Source: Sphaerotilus montanus
GTDB taxonomy: Bacteria > Pseudomonadota > Gammaproteobacteria > Burkholderiales > Burkholderiaceae_C
Length of the DNA: 64,000 nt
Direction of reading: 5' to 3'
NCBI RefSeq assembly: GCF_013410775.1
Contig: NZ_JACCFH010000001.1
Coordinates: 62,001 to 126,000, forward strand
Shown: in pieces, positions 16,908-24,578 of the stretch
Position numbering within the stretch: position 1 is the stretch's first letter
How the letters are laid out: the number at the start of each line of letters is the position of its first letter
Translations under genes and position numbers: made by a program
Notes under the pieces: generated by a model
Seen by the model: only the letters and a program-made list of their open reading frames with translations
What the model was told of the DNA's origin: nothing
The model's database searches: none

Positions 16908-19115
16908 ATGAACCGACATCCCTTGCAACGCCTCGCCGGCGCGCTGGTGCTGGCTGGCCTGACCGCCCTCGCCACCAGCGCACACGCCGCGCCCATCAAG
17001 GACAGCCTCGTGCTGCTCGTGCCCGACAACGCCGATCTGGCGAGCTGGCAGGTCAAGGTCTGGACCGACACCGCGCAGGAAGAAGGCTATCGCCTGCAGA
17101 CGATGACCGACGCGCAGTTCCTCGCGCTGGGCACCACGTCGGCGGCCAACATCGCCGGCCTGGTCGTGCCGGACAGCGCCCACATCCAGGCCAGCGACGC
17201 GGTGGTCGCCGCCGTCAAGCAGTACGCCAACCTCGGCGGCAAGCTGATGCTGGTCTATGACGCCGGCGCGCTGACCGACAGCACCGTCTACGCGCCGGTC
17301 AAGTCGCGTTTCTCGGACCTGGTGGGCGTGGACTACGTGATGTACGAGGCCCTGCGCGACCGCGTGGTCGGCTTCGGTCCGGTGGTGGGCACGCGGGCGC
17401 GGCTGGACAGCCTGTCGCTGCCACCGGGCAAGTACACGCCCTGGGGCACGGTGACCAGCGTGGCCGGCACCGCCGCCGCGGCCACCTTCGTGCCGGCCTC
17501 CCCCGCGGACGCCGGCGGCTCGAAACACATGCGCCCGGCCATCGAAGAGCGGGCCAGGCGTGGCGTCGATGAAGGCTCGGCCAACGTGCGCCGACTGCGC
17601 GACCAGACCCTGCGCAACCTGCTGGGTCTGGCCAGCAACCCGGTCGCTGTCACGGGCACCCCGGTGACGATCACGTCCAGGGTGTCGACCGCCTCGCCCG
17701 CCATCACGCAGCACCTCGGCGACAACGTGCTGAACGTCACCACGCTGATCCGAACCCTGCTGCAGGGCACCAGCACCGTGAACGTCACCGGCACCACGTC
17801 CGCCACCGACAAGCAGCTCAACGCGATCAGCGGCTACGGCTACGGGCCGATCGACTACTTCAGCTACATCACGCAGGGCACCTTCCCCGGTCAGGTCTAC
17901 CTTTCGTCGCCCGACCACGGGCTGGTGGCCGGCGTGCGCCCGACGGGCAGCGGCAAGGTGATGTTCGTCAACCTGCCGCTGGGCTACTTCAAGGCCATCG
18001 GCACCGACAGCGCCCCGCTGCACGGCTTCATGAACCTGTTCGCCACCGAGCAGGTCGGGCTGCCGAAGATGTCGATGCAGCCGCGCGGCAAGGGCGGGCT
18101 GATCTACAACTGGCACGTCGACGACGGCGACGACCTGCTGACCGACGTGAAGACGCTGCTCGACACCACCTCGGTGCTCAAGCGCGGGCCGTTCTCGATC
18201 CACTTCACGGCTGGCCACGACGTCGTCACCCTCGGCGACAACAACGGCATGTTCCTCGACACCAACGCGAAGTCGCAGGACCTCGTGCGGCGCCTGGGCA
18301 ACCTGGGCGCCTGGGCGGGCAAGCTGCCGGTGCAGCACGAACTGGGCTCGCATGGCGGCTGGAACCACGACCTCTACGGCCTCGGCGCCAACGAGACCAA
18401 CCAGGCCACCTACCTGCCCTGGCTGGAGCTGAACTTCGCGGCCATCGAGCGCACCACCGGCAAGAAGATCCGCGAGTACTCGGCCCCCGTCGGCAACAAC
18501 CCGACCTGGGCGGTGAACTGGCTGGAGAACCGCGGCGTCAACAGCATGTACTTCGTGGGCGACACGGGCGCGCCGGGCGTGCGCTCGTGGCGCGCGGGCA
18601 ACCGGCTGTCGAAGGCGCTGTGGAGCTACCCGATCGTGCCGCTGGGCAAGTACGCCACCTTCGAGGAGTTCGACCTGTTCGGCATCTCGGACGCCACCTC
18701 GGGCCAGTGGCTGATCGACCTGCAGGACTTCGTCATCAACCACCGCACCAACCGGCTGTTCTACAACCACCCGCCGGGCGCCCGCGGCCACCTGCCGGCG
18801 CTGCAGCCGATGCTGGCACGTGCCGATCTGCTGCAGCTGTTCGGACAGTTCAAGTGGTACACCATGGGCCAGATGGCGGCGTTCTCGCAGCAGCGCTTGG
18901 CCACCACCTGGAGTGCGACCACCGCCAGCGGCCTGACCACCTTCAACGCCAGCCATCCGACGTCGCTGAAGGACCAGACCTGGGTGCTGCCCCGCAGCAA
19001 GTTCGGCACGCCGTTCGTGACCTCGGGCAGCGCCACGGTCACGGCCGACAGCAACGAGTGGGTCATCGCGGCCAACGGGGGCACGCAGTTGCGTTTCGTC
19101 ACCGCGCCACGCTGA
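16908..19115 (+). CDS. Secreted polysaccharide deacetylase-like protein, paralogue 3
   Basis: This 735-residue protein is the closest relative of the gene just upstream and probably arose by tandem duplication. It has a signal peptide (about 1-28, ending AHAA), the same N-terminal domain, a divergent insert (about 190-305, without the Thr tract) and the CE4-like region with W402-H-V-D405-D406 and S481-H482-G-G-W-N-H487. The late YNHPPGARGHL motif is identical to that of paralogue 2. An extra segment before the second motif (GNLGAWAGKLPVQ) is absent from paralogue 2. An AGGAG site lies at 16898-16902. It is the last gene of the locus. Confidence 0.75.
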   Translation: MNRHPLQRLAGALVLAGLTALATSAHAAPIKDSLVLLVPDNADLASWQVKVWTDTAQEEGYRLQTMTDAQFLALGTTSAANIAGLVVPDSAHIQASDAVVAAVKQYANLGGKLMLVYDAGALTDSTVYAPVKSRFSDLVGVDYVMYEALRDRVVGFGPVVGTRARLDSLSLPPGKYTPWGTVTSVAGTAAAATFVPASPADAGGSKHMRPAIEERARRGVDEGSANVRRLRDQTLRNLLGLASNPVAVTGTPVTITSRVSTASPAITQHLGDNVLNVTTLIRTLLQGTSTVNVTGTTSATDKQLNAISGYGYGPIDYFSYITQGTFPGQVYLSSPDHGLVAGVRPTGSGKVMFVNLPLGYFKAIGTDSAPLHGFMNLFATEQVGLPKMSMQPRGKGGLIYNWHVDDGDDLLTDVKTLLDTTSVLKRGPFSIHFTAGHDVVTLGDNNGMFLDTNAKSQDLVRRLGNLGAWAGKLPVQHELGSHGGWNHDLYGLGANETNQATYLPWLELNFAAIERTTGKKIREYSAPVGNNPTWAVNWLENRGVNSMYFVGDTGAPGVRSWRAGNRLSKALWSYPIVPLGKYATFEEFDLFGISDATSGQWLIDLQDFVINHRTNRLFYNHPPGARGHLPALQPMLARADLLQLFGQFKWYTMGQMAAFSQQRLATTWSATTASGLTTFNASHPTSLKDQTWVLPRSKFGTPFVTSGSATVTADSNEWVIAANGGTQLRFVTAPR

Positions 19116-19147
19116 CCCGGGCATCCGGCCTGTCATCTCGGGTGGTG

Positions 19148-19166
19148 CAGCCCGCGTTACGGGCTG
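19148..19166 (+). terminator. Possible hairpin after polysaccharide locus
   Basis: A perfect 7-bp inverted repeat CAGCCCG/CGGGCTG with a five-base loop lies 33 bp after the last deacetylase-like gene. It has no T-run, so intrinsic termination is uncertain. Confidence 0.35.
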
Positions 19167-19281
19167 GCCGCCAGGGAATCAGGCCATTCAGGCTGCTTCA
19201 GGTACCGGGCGGATTTCTGCCGCAGAATCGCGGCGACGGGCTGTTCGACAGCTTGTGGACTGTTCGCTCCGGAGGTTGATC

Positions 19282-19611
19282 ATGTGGAAACGTCTCGCAG
19301 TGGTGTGGACCCTCGTCAAGGTCGATGCACGGGTACTCTGGTACGCGCTGCAGCACCCGCAGTCACCACGCTGGCTCAAGGCTGGCGCCATCGGCATGGT
19401 GGCGTACCTGCTCTCGCCCATCGACCTGATCCCGGACGTGCTGCCGGTGCTCGGCGTGGTCGATGATCTGGTGCTGATCCCGCTGGCCATGCGCTGGCTG
19501 CTCGGACGTCTGCCCACGGCGATCCGGGACGATGCCGAACGCCGCGCCCGTGGCGAATCGGTCGACACACCCGGCAAAGGTCGCCCGACCTCGGTGCGCA
19601 TCTTCAAGTGA
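19282..19611 (+). CDS. YkvA/DUF1232 family membrane protein
   Basis: This 109-residue protein starts at the ATG placed six bases after a GGAGG site at 19271-19275; an upstream GTG is less likely. The central hydrophobic segment carries the family signature YLLSPIDLIPDVLPVLGVVDDLVL, split here as YLLSPIDLIPD and VLGVVDD. These proteins are small, membrane-associated and of unknown function. It is followed 31 bp later by the S4 gene on the same strand. Confidence 0.85.
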   Translation: MWKRLAVVWTLVKVDARVLWYALQHPQSPRWLKAGAIGMVAYLLSPIDLIPDVLPVLGVVDDLVLIPLAMRWLLGRLPTAIRDDAERRARGESVDTPGKGRPTSVRIFK

Positions 19612-19642
19612 ATCGCCCCGTGCATGGCGTACGATCCGGACC

Positions 19643-19873
19643 ATGAACCTGATCGATTTCGAGCTCCGCGGCGAGTTCATTCCCCTTGATGCCCTGCTGA
19701 AAGCCACCGCTGTCGCGCACAGCGGTGGCGCCGCCAAGACCTTGGTGGCCGATGGTCACGTTCTGGTCGATGGCCAGCCCGAATCGCGCAAGACCTGCAA
19801 GATTCGCGCGGGACAGGTGGTCACGGTCGAGATGGCGCATACACGCATCCGGGTCCACGCACCTGCGCTCTGA
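19643..19873 (+). CDS. S4-domain RNA-binding protein (YbcJ-like)
   Basis: This 76-residue protein is essentially one S4 RNA-binding fold: F-x-L-x-x-EFIPLDALLKA at the N-terminus, then GGAAKTLV, GHVLVDG and a final RAGQVV beta-hairpin. Length and layout match YbcJ-type ribosome-associated proteins. The reading frame continues upstream into the YkvA gene, but the ATG at 19643 matches the family start. Confidence 0.85.
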   Translation: MNLIDFELRGEFIPLDALLKATAVAHSGGAAKTLVADGHVLVDGQPESRKTCKIRAGQVVTVEMAHTRIRVHAPAL

Positions 19874-19985
19874 ACCCGGATCCTTGATGCCGGTCAACCC
19901 GCCGGAACTTTCTGGCAGCAGAGCAGTCTCACTCCGCATGGTCAACGGGCGCTCCTGCCCTTCCATGTCCACCCTAGAGGAAATG

Positions 19986-20957
19986 ATGAACCGATTCTGG
20001 CGTACCGCGGTGTGCGTGCTTGCCCTGAGCACGGCCCTGGCTCCCGCACTGTCCGAGGCCAAGCGCCTGGGCGGTGGCGGCTCTTCCGGCATGCAGCGCA
20101 GCCTGCCGTCCAAGAGCACGCCCACCCAGAACGCACCGGCTCAGACTCCGCAACAGGCTGCGCCTACCGCCCCGATGGCTGGCGCGGCAGCCACGGGTGC
20201 GGCTGCGGCTGGCAAGCGTTCCTGGATGGGTCCTCTCGCAGGTCTGGCAGCGGGCCTCGGCATCGCGGCACTGATGAGCCATCTCGGTCTGGGAGAAGCC
20301 TTCGGCAATTTCCTGATGGTTGCGCTGCTGGTCATGGCGGCACTGGCGGCCTTCGCATGGTTCAAGCGCCGCTCGACCGGCGCTGGCCAGCGTCCGGCAC
20401 TGGCAGGTGCTTCTGCCGGCGCGGGGACGGGCGGTGGCTTCGGAACCTCGGCAGCACAGGCTGGAGGTGTCACCGAGCGATCGGCGCACAGCGTGAGCTG
20501 GCCCGGCGCGGTCGGCGCAGGGGCTGCCGGCAGTGCTGCGGCAAGCTTTTCCCAGGCGGGTCCGGCCCCCGCCGCCGCGCATCTGCCGCCTGATTTCGAT
20601 CGTCCGGGTTTCGAGCGCATCGCCCGCATGATCTTCATCCGCATGCAGGCGGCCAACGACCGCGCCGACCTGAATGATCTGCGCGAGTTCACGACGCCCG
20701 AGATGTTCGCGAGCATCCGCACCGATCTGCAGGACCGCGGCAGCAGCAAGCAGGAAACCGACGTGGTCGAAGTGCACGCCGAGATCCTCGACTTCGACCG
20801 CGAAGCGCAGCGCGACGTGGTCAGCGTGCGCTACACCGGGCTGATCCGCGAGGATGCCGGTGCGCAGGCGGCGCCGTTCGATGAAGTGTGGCACCTGATC
20901 CAGCCGAGTGACCGCAGCCGCAACTGGGCCATCGCGGGCATCCAGCAAGCCAGCTGA
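19986..20957 (+). CDS. Tim44-like domain membrane protein
   Basis: This 323-residue protein starts five bases after an AGAGG site at 19976-19980. It has a signal peptide (about 1-28), an Ala/Pro/Gln-rich linker (about 35-75), two membrane helices (about 84-130) and another Gly/Ala-rich linker. The C-terminal Tim44-like domain (about 198-323) includes FERIARMIFIRMQAANDR and a strand-rich end with DEVWHLI. Tim44-like bacterial proteins are membrane-linked and of undefined function. The reading frame remains open upstream, but only this start has a ribosome site and a signal peptide. Confidence 0.85.
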   Translation: MNRFWRTAVCVLALSTALAPALSEAKRLGGGGSSGMQRSLPSKSTPTQNAPAQTPQQAAPTAPMAGAAATGAAAAGKRSWMGPLAGLAAGLGIAALMSHLGLGEAFGNFLMVALLVMAALAAFAWFKRRSTGAGQRPALAGASAGAGTGGGFGTSAAQAGGVTERSAHSVSWPGAVGAGAAGSAAASFSQAGPAPAAAHLPPDFDRPGFERIARMIFIRMQAANDRADLNDLREFTTPEMFASIRTDLQDRGSSKQETDVVEVHAEILDFDREAQRDVVSVRYTGLIREDAGAQAAPFDEVWHLIQPSDRSRNWAIAGIQQAS

Positions 20958-20986
20958 GCCACGGCCGGACCAGACCTCGGGCGCAC

Positions 20987-22252
20987 TCAGGCGATCATGA
21001 CCCTGTTGCGCCCGAGGTGCTTGGCCCGGTAGAGCAGATCGTCTGCCGTGCCGTAGAGCAATTCCACGGTGGTGTCCAGATCCTCCAGTTGCATCGAGCC
21101 AATGGCCACCACCCCGGCCGAGACGGTGATCTGCAGGGGCAGCCCGTTCCGCCCGGGCATCAACAGCGCCGCGATGGTCTGCCGCAGGTCCTCGGCCAGT
21201 TCGAGCGCACCGGCCCGGTCCGTCAGCGGCAGCCCGATGCAGAATTCCTCCCCGCCCATCCGGCCGAACACGTCCGACGCCCGCAAGCGCAGGCGCACCG
21301 CCTCGGAAAATCGCCGCAGCACCAGGTCACCGACCAGATGGCCGTGTTCGTCGTTCACCCGCTTGAAGTGGTCCAGATCGAGCAGCACCAGGGCCATCGG
21401 TGTCCGCTCGCGCCGGCAGCGGTCCAGCAGGTGCTCCAGCATCGACCGGGCCGTCGCCCGGTTGTAGCAACCCGTCAGCTCGTCGTGCGAGGCGAGTTGT
21501 TCCATCTGCCGCTGCGTGCGCTCGAAGTTGGCCAGCAGAAAGCCGAAGCTGACTCCGATCAATGCCAGAAATGCCGTCAGGAGCGTCAGGCCTTGCGTCC
21601 ATCCGGGTTGCATCAGATCCACATAGCGACCCGGTTCCATCAGGGCATGTGCACCGCGTGCCGTCAGCGCGGCACAGCACACGCCCAACATGACGGAGAG
21701 GGTCCGCAAGGACGGTTCAAGTTTCCATGCATTTCGCCACAGGACATGGAGAGTGGGAACCAGCAGCAACGCGAACCAGAAGCTGGCCGCTGCCGCATAG
21801 TAGGCGTAGGACGTTGTGTGCAGAGCCGTCCAGGCCATCAGAAGCAGTCCGCTGCCAAAGAGGATCCAGGTGGCACGCGGCAGGTTCCGCTGGCAGACGA
21901 ACTGGTGCAGCGCCTGGCCATACACCGTGAGCCCCATCGCCATCAGACCGTTGCCGAGCAGAATCGCAGGACCCAGCGGAATCCAGCGTCGCAGCGGAAT
22001 GGCCAACAAGCCCAAGAGCAGCAGCAAGCTGCCGTAGGCCCAGGTGCGCAACTCGGGTCTGTCGGCCATGAGCGAGCGACGCGCCAGAAACAGATCCAGC
22101 ACAAGCATGGCGTAGCCAGTCACCAAGGCGATCAGGACAGTCGGCAAATGGATGATGGTCACACTGCATTGGCCGACAAGCTGCTGTGGTGCCGCGTTGC
22201 CCCCCGCCCCGCGTGTCTCCTGCATGCCTTGTGGCCGTCGCGCAGTATCCAT
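20987..22252 (-). CDS. Membrane diguanylate cyclase (GGDEF)
   Basis: This 421-residue inner-membrane protein has about six or seven N-terminal helices (about 35-230) followed by a GGDEF domain (about 245-421). The active-site motif is GGEEF, and the RxxD inhibitory site (R-A-S-D, five residues before the motif) is present, so an active, product-inhibited diguanylate cyclase is expected. The chosen ATG leaves 23 bp to the divergent PPOX gene; the longer frame would run into that gene. It is the second c-di-GMP gene in the window. Confidence 0.88.
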   Translation of the reverse strand: MDTARRPQGMQETRGAGGNAAPQQLVGQCSVTIIHLPTVLIALVTGYAMLVLDLFLARRSLMADRPELRTWAYGSLLLLLGLLAIPLRRWIPLGPAILLGNGLMAMGLTVYGQALHQFVCQRNLPRATWILFGSGLLLMAWTALHTTSYAYYAAAASFWFALLLVPTLHVLWRNAWKLEPSLRTLSVMLGVCCAALTARGAHALMEPGRYVDLMQPGWTQGLTLLTAFLALIGVSFGFLLANFERTQRQMEQLASHDELTGCYNRATARSMLEHLLDRCRRERTPMALVLLDLDHFKRVNDEHGHLVGDLVLRRFSEAVRLRLRASDVFGRMGGEEFCIGLPLTDRAGALELAEDLRQTIAALLMPGRNGLPLQITVSAGVVAIGSMQLEDLDTTVELLYGTADDLLYRAKHLGRNRVMIA

Positions 22253-22275
22253 CAGCCTGAACTGAAAATATCTCC

Positions 22276-22824
22276 ATGGCACCCTTGACATCTTCCGATG
22301 CGTTTTCCGCCACGCCATCCTTGCCTTTGTCACGCCTCGACGGTGAGTTGCTGACCATGTTGTGCGCCCGCAGCACGGCCGCACTCGGGACGCTGACGGA
22401 CAGCGGGGAGGTCTCCCTGTCGATGGTTCCCTACGCCATCGACACAGCCAGCGGCACCTTCGTGATCCTGATCAGCGGACTCGCCGCACACACCCGGCAA
22501 CTCCAGGCCCATCCGCGCGCCAGCCTGCTGGTCTGCGACAGCGAGGACCAGGCCGACAACGTGCACGCCCTCGCCAGAGTCAGCCTCGACGTGGAGGCAG
22601 ACTGGCCGATCGTGGATTCCGAAGACGCCCAGGCCGCGTCGGCTACCTATCTGGCCCGGCATCCGGCAGCGGAACTACTCACGCAGTTGCCCGACTTCCG
22701 CTGGGTGCGCCTGCGTCCTCTTCAGGCCCGGCACGTGGCCGGCTTCGGCGCCGCACGCACCCTGGATCAGTCGCGTCTATCTGCATTGATCCAAAATAAC
22801 CCAGACCAAAGAAGGTGGATTTAA
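22276..22824 (+). CDS. Pyridoxamine 5'-phosphate oxidase-like FMN-binding protein
   Basis: This 182-residue cytosolic protein has the split-barrel flavin-binding fold: TLTDSGEVSLSMVPYAID, FVILISGLAAHTRQL and ASLLVCD strands, then a C-terminal WVRLRPLQARHVAGFG. This pattern fits the HugZ/PPOX-related group that binds FMN and sometimes haem. It lacks the C-terminal DUF2470 extension. It is head-to-head with the GGDEF gene, with only 23 bp between start codons. Confidence 0.8.
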   Translation: MAPLTSSDAFSATPSLPLSRLDGELLTMLCARSTAALGTLTDSGEVSLSMVPYAIDTASGTFVILISGLAAHTRQLQAHPRASLLVCDSEDQADNVHALARVSLDVEADWPIVDSEDAQAASATYLARHPAAELLTQLPDFRWVRLRPLQARHVAGFGAARTLDQSRLSALIQNNPDQRRWI

Positions 22825-22886
22825 TTCCGGAATTCCTTCACAGTTGTGCCGTGCAATTTCGCACTTAGCGACTGAGGACTTCCGCG

Positions 22887-23693
22887 ATGGACATGAACGC
22901 GATCCAGAATTTCCTGAGCACGACCGCTCTGGACCTGGGCATCAAGATCCTGGCAGCGATTGCCTTCTGGATCGTGGGCCGTTGGCTGATCGGCAAGGTG
23001 GTGGGCTTGATCCAGGCGGGCATGAACCGCAACTCGATCGACCCGACGCTGACCAAGTACCTCGGCTCGATCATCACGATCGCCCTGAACATCACCCTGG
23101 TGCTCGGCATCCTGGGCTACTTCGGCATCCAGACCACGTCGTTCGCCGCGATGCTGGCGGGTGCAGGTGTGGCGATCGGTGCGGCCTGGAGCGGCATGCT
23201 CGGCAACTTCGCCGCCGGCGCCTTCATGCTGGTGCTGCGCCCGTTCAAGGTCGGTGACTTCGTGAGTATCGGTGGCATGACCGGCACCATCCACGAACTC
23301 GGCCTGTTCGCCACCACGATCATCACGCCGGACAACGTCATGACCCTGGTCGGCAACGGCAAGGTCTTCGGTGACACGGTGCAGAACTTCTCGGCGCTGC
23401 CGTCGCGCCGCGTCGAACGCACCGCCCAGTTGGCCCAGGGGGTCGATCCGCTGGATGCCATCGCGCGCCTGAAGGTGGCGGTCGCCAGGATCCCGAACGT
23501 GGTCGCCAGCCCGGCGCCGGAAGTCAACCTGCTCGACTTCAAGCTCGAAGGCCCGGTGATCTCGGTGCGCCCGTACACGCACACCGACAACTACTGGCAG
23601 GTCTACTTCGACACCAACGAAGCCATCATCAAGGTCTGCCAGGAAGCCGGCTGGCCGGTGCCTGCCGCCTACCACAAGGTGGTTCAGGGCTGA
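22887..23693 (+). CDS. mscS: Small-conductance mechanosensitive channel (MscS family)
   Basis: This 268-residue inner-membrane channel opens under membrane tension to release solutes. It has three transmembrane helices (about 20-45, 60-80 and 85-115); the third is Gly/Ala-rich and pore-lining ([21 protein letters not shown]). The cytosolic beta and alpha/beta domain follows, with [20 protein letters not shown]. Length is close to E. coli MscS (286). A GAGGA site lies at 22874-22878. Its 3' end overlaps the convergent mgsA gene by 10 bp. Confidence 0.92.
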   Translation: MDMNAIQNFLSTTALDLGIKILAAIAFWIVGRWLIGKVVGLIQAGMNRNSIDPTLTKYLGSIITIALNITLVLGILGYFGIQTTSFAAMLAGAGVAIGAAWSGMLGNFAAGAFMLVLRPFKVGDFVSIGGMTGTIHELGLFATTIITPDNVMTLVGNGKVFGDTVQNFSALPSRRVERTAQLAQGVDPLDAIARLKVAVARIPNVVASPAPEVNLLDFKLEGPVISVRPYTHTDNYWQVYFDTNEAIIKVCQEAGWPVPAAYHKVVQG

Positions 23694-24094
23694 TCAGATC
23701 CTGCTGCGGCCAGCTGGCTGGCCATCTGCCGCAGCAGCAGACGTGCCGTGCTCACATTCGTGGCGCACGGCACGTCGTGCACATCGCTGGCCCGCACCAG
23801 TGCATTGATGTCCGGCTCGTGCGGCTGTGGCGTCATCGGGTCACGCAGGAAAATCACCACGTCGATCTGTCCTACCGCAAGCCGCGCCCCGATCTGCAGG
23901 TCGCCGCCCATCGGGCCGCTCAGCAGACATTCCACGTCCAGGCCTACCTCCGCCTGCAGGCGCGAGCCGGTCGTTCCGGTGGCGCACAAGGTGCACTGGC
24001 CCAGCAGCTCGCGGAACTCCCGGGCCAACAGCACCATCTCGTTCTTCTTGCTGTCGTGGGCAATCAACGCAACTCGGCGGTGGTTGGGGTGCAT
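23684..24094 (-). CDS. mgsA: Methylglyoxal synthase
   Basis: This 136-residue cytosolic enzyme converts dihydroxyacetone phosphate to methylglyoxal and phosphate. Conserved motifs are [21 protein letters not shown] (catalytic Asp) and FLRDP-x(4)-HEPD. The ATG at 24094 has an AAGGACGG ribosome site; a TTG at 24115 would add seven residues. It overlaps the convergent channel gene by 10 bp. Confidence 0.9.
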   Translation of the reverse strand: MHPNHRRVALIAHDSKKNEMVLLAREFRELLGQCTLCATGTTGSRLQAEVGLDVECLLSGPMGGDLQIGARLAVGQIDVVIFLRDPMTPQPHEPDINALVRASDVHDVPCATNVSTARLLLRQMASQLAAAGSDQP

Positions 24095-24578
24095 GGCAGG
24101 ACCGTCCTTGCTCAATGAGGCATCTCGATGACCGATCGTAGCCAGCGGCGGTTACACCACGGACTCATTCTGTGTTCATTTTGATGATGCGGCGCAACAT
24201 CAACCCCGGGAATACGCTACAATCGCAGCTGCTGTCTCTGACGCAACTGCCGCGACGTCTTCATCGACCTTCGCATGGCAGCAACGACAACAGGCACAGC
24301 TGTTTCGTTCATCCCCTCTGACCTTCCTCTTTCCCCTCATCCCTCCGGCATTCGAATCCTGATGTTGTTCAGGATCTTGTTTGCGGGGCTGCAGGCGCGG
24401 TCGGCGGCGATGCTGTTCGACCCGGGCGGGCTATTTCTCCACCCCTTTGAAGCTTGCGAGCGTGGCGCGTTGACGGATGACGCCCCATGGACGCTGGCCC
24501 GCCATTGCGCTTGTCGCACGTATTGTGCTGACAGCGCTAGCCTGAACGGCGCCCATCGACGGTGCCAGATGAGAACCC
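24095..24578 (+). promoter_or_regulatory. Long leader of rhlE with candidate promoter
   Basis: No convincing gene lies in this 484 bp. A good -10 hexamer TACAAT at 24218-24223 has a weak -35 (CAACAT, 24195-24200) at 17 bp spacing. Transcription from there would give rhlE an untranslated leader of about 350 nt. A 104-codon frame at 24275-24589 has no domain, overlaps the helicase start and looks spurious. Long leaders on cold-inducible RNA helicase genes are known elsewhere; regulation here is inference. Confidence 0.4.

Noticed and set aside
16848-19136. A 762-codon minus-strand frame and similar long frames at 11650-14490 and 5544-7436
   Set aside because: They mirror real plus-strand genes in GC-rich DNA, are rich in Ala/Arg/Gly/His, and show no domain or ribosome site.
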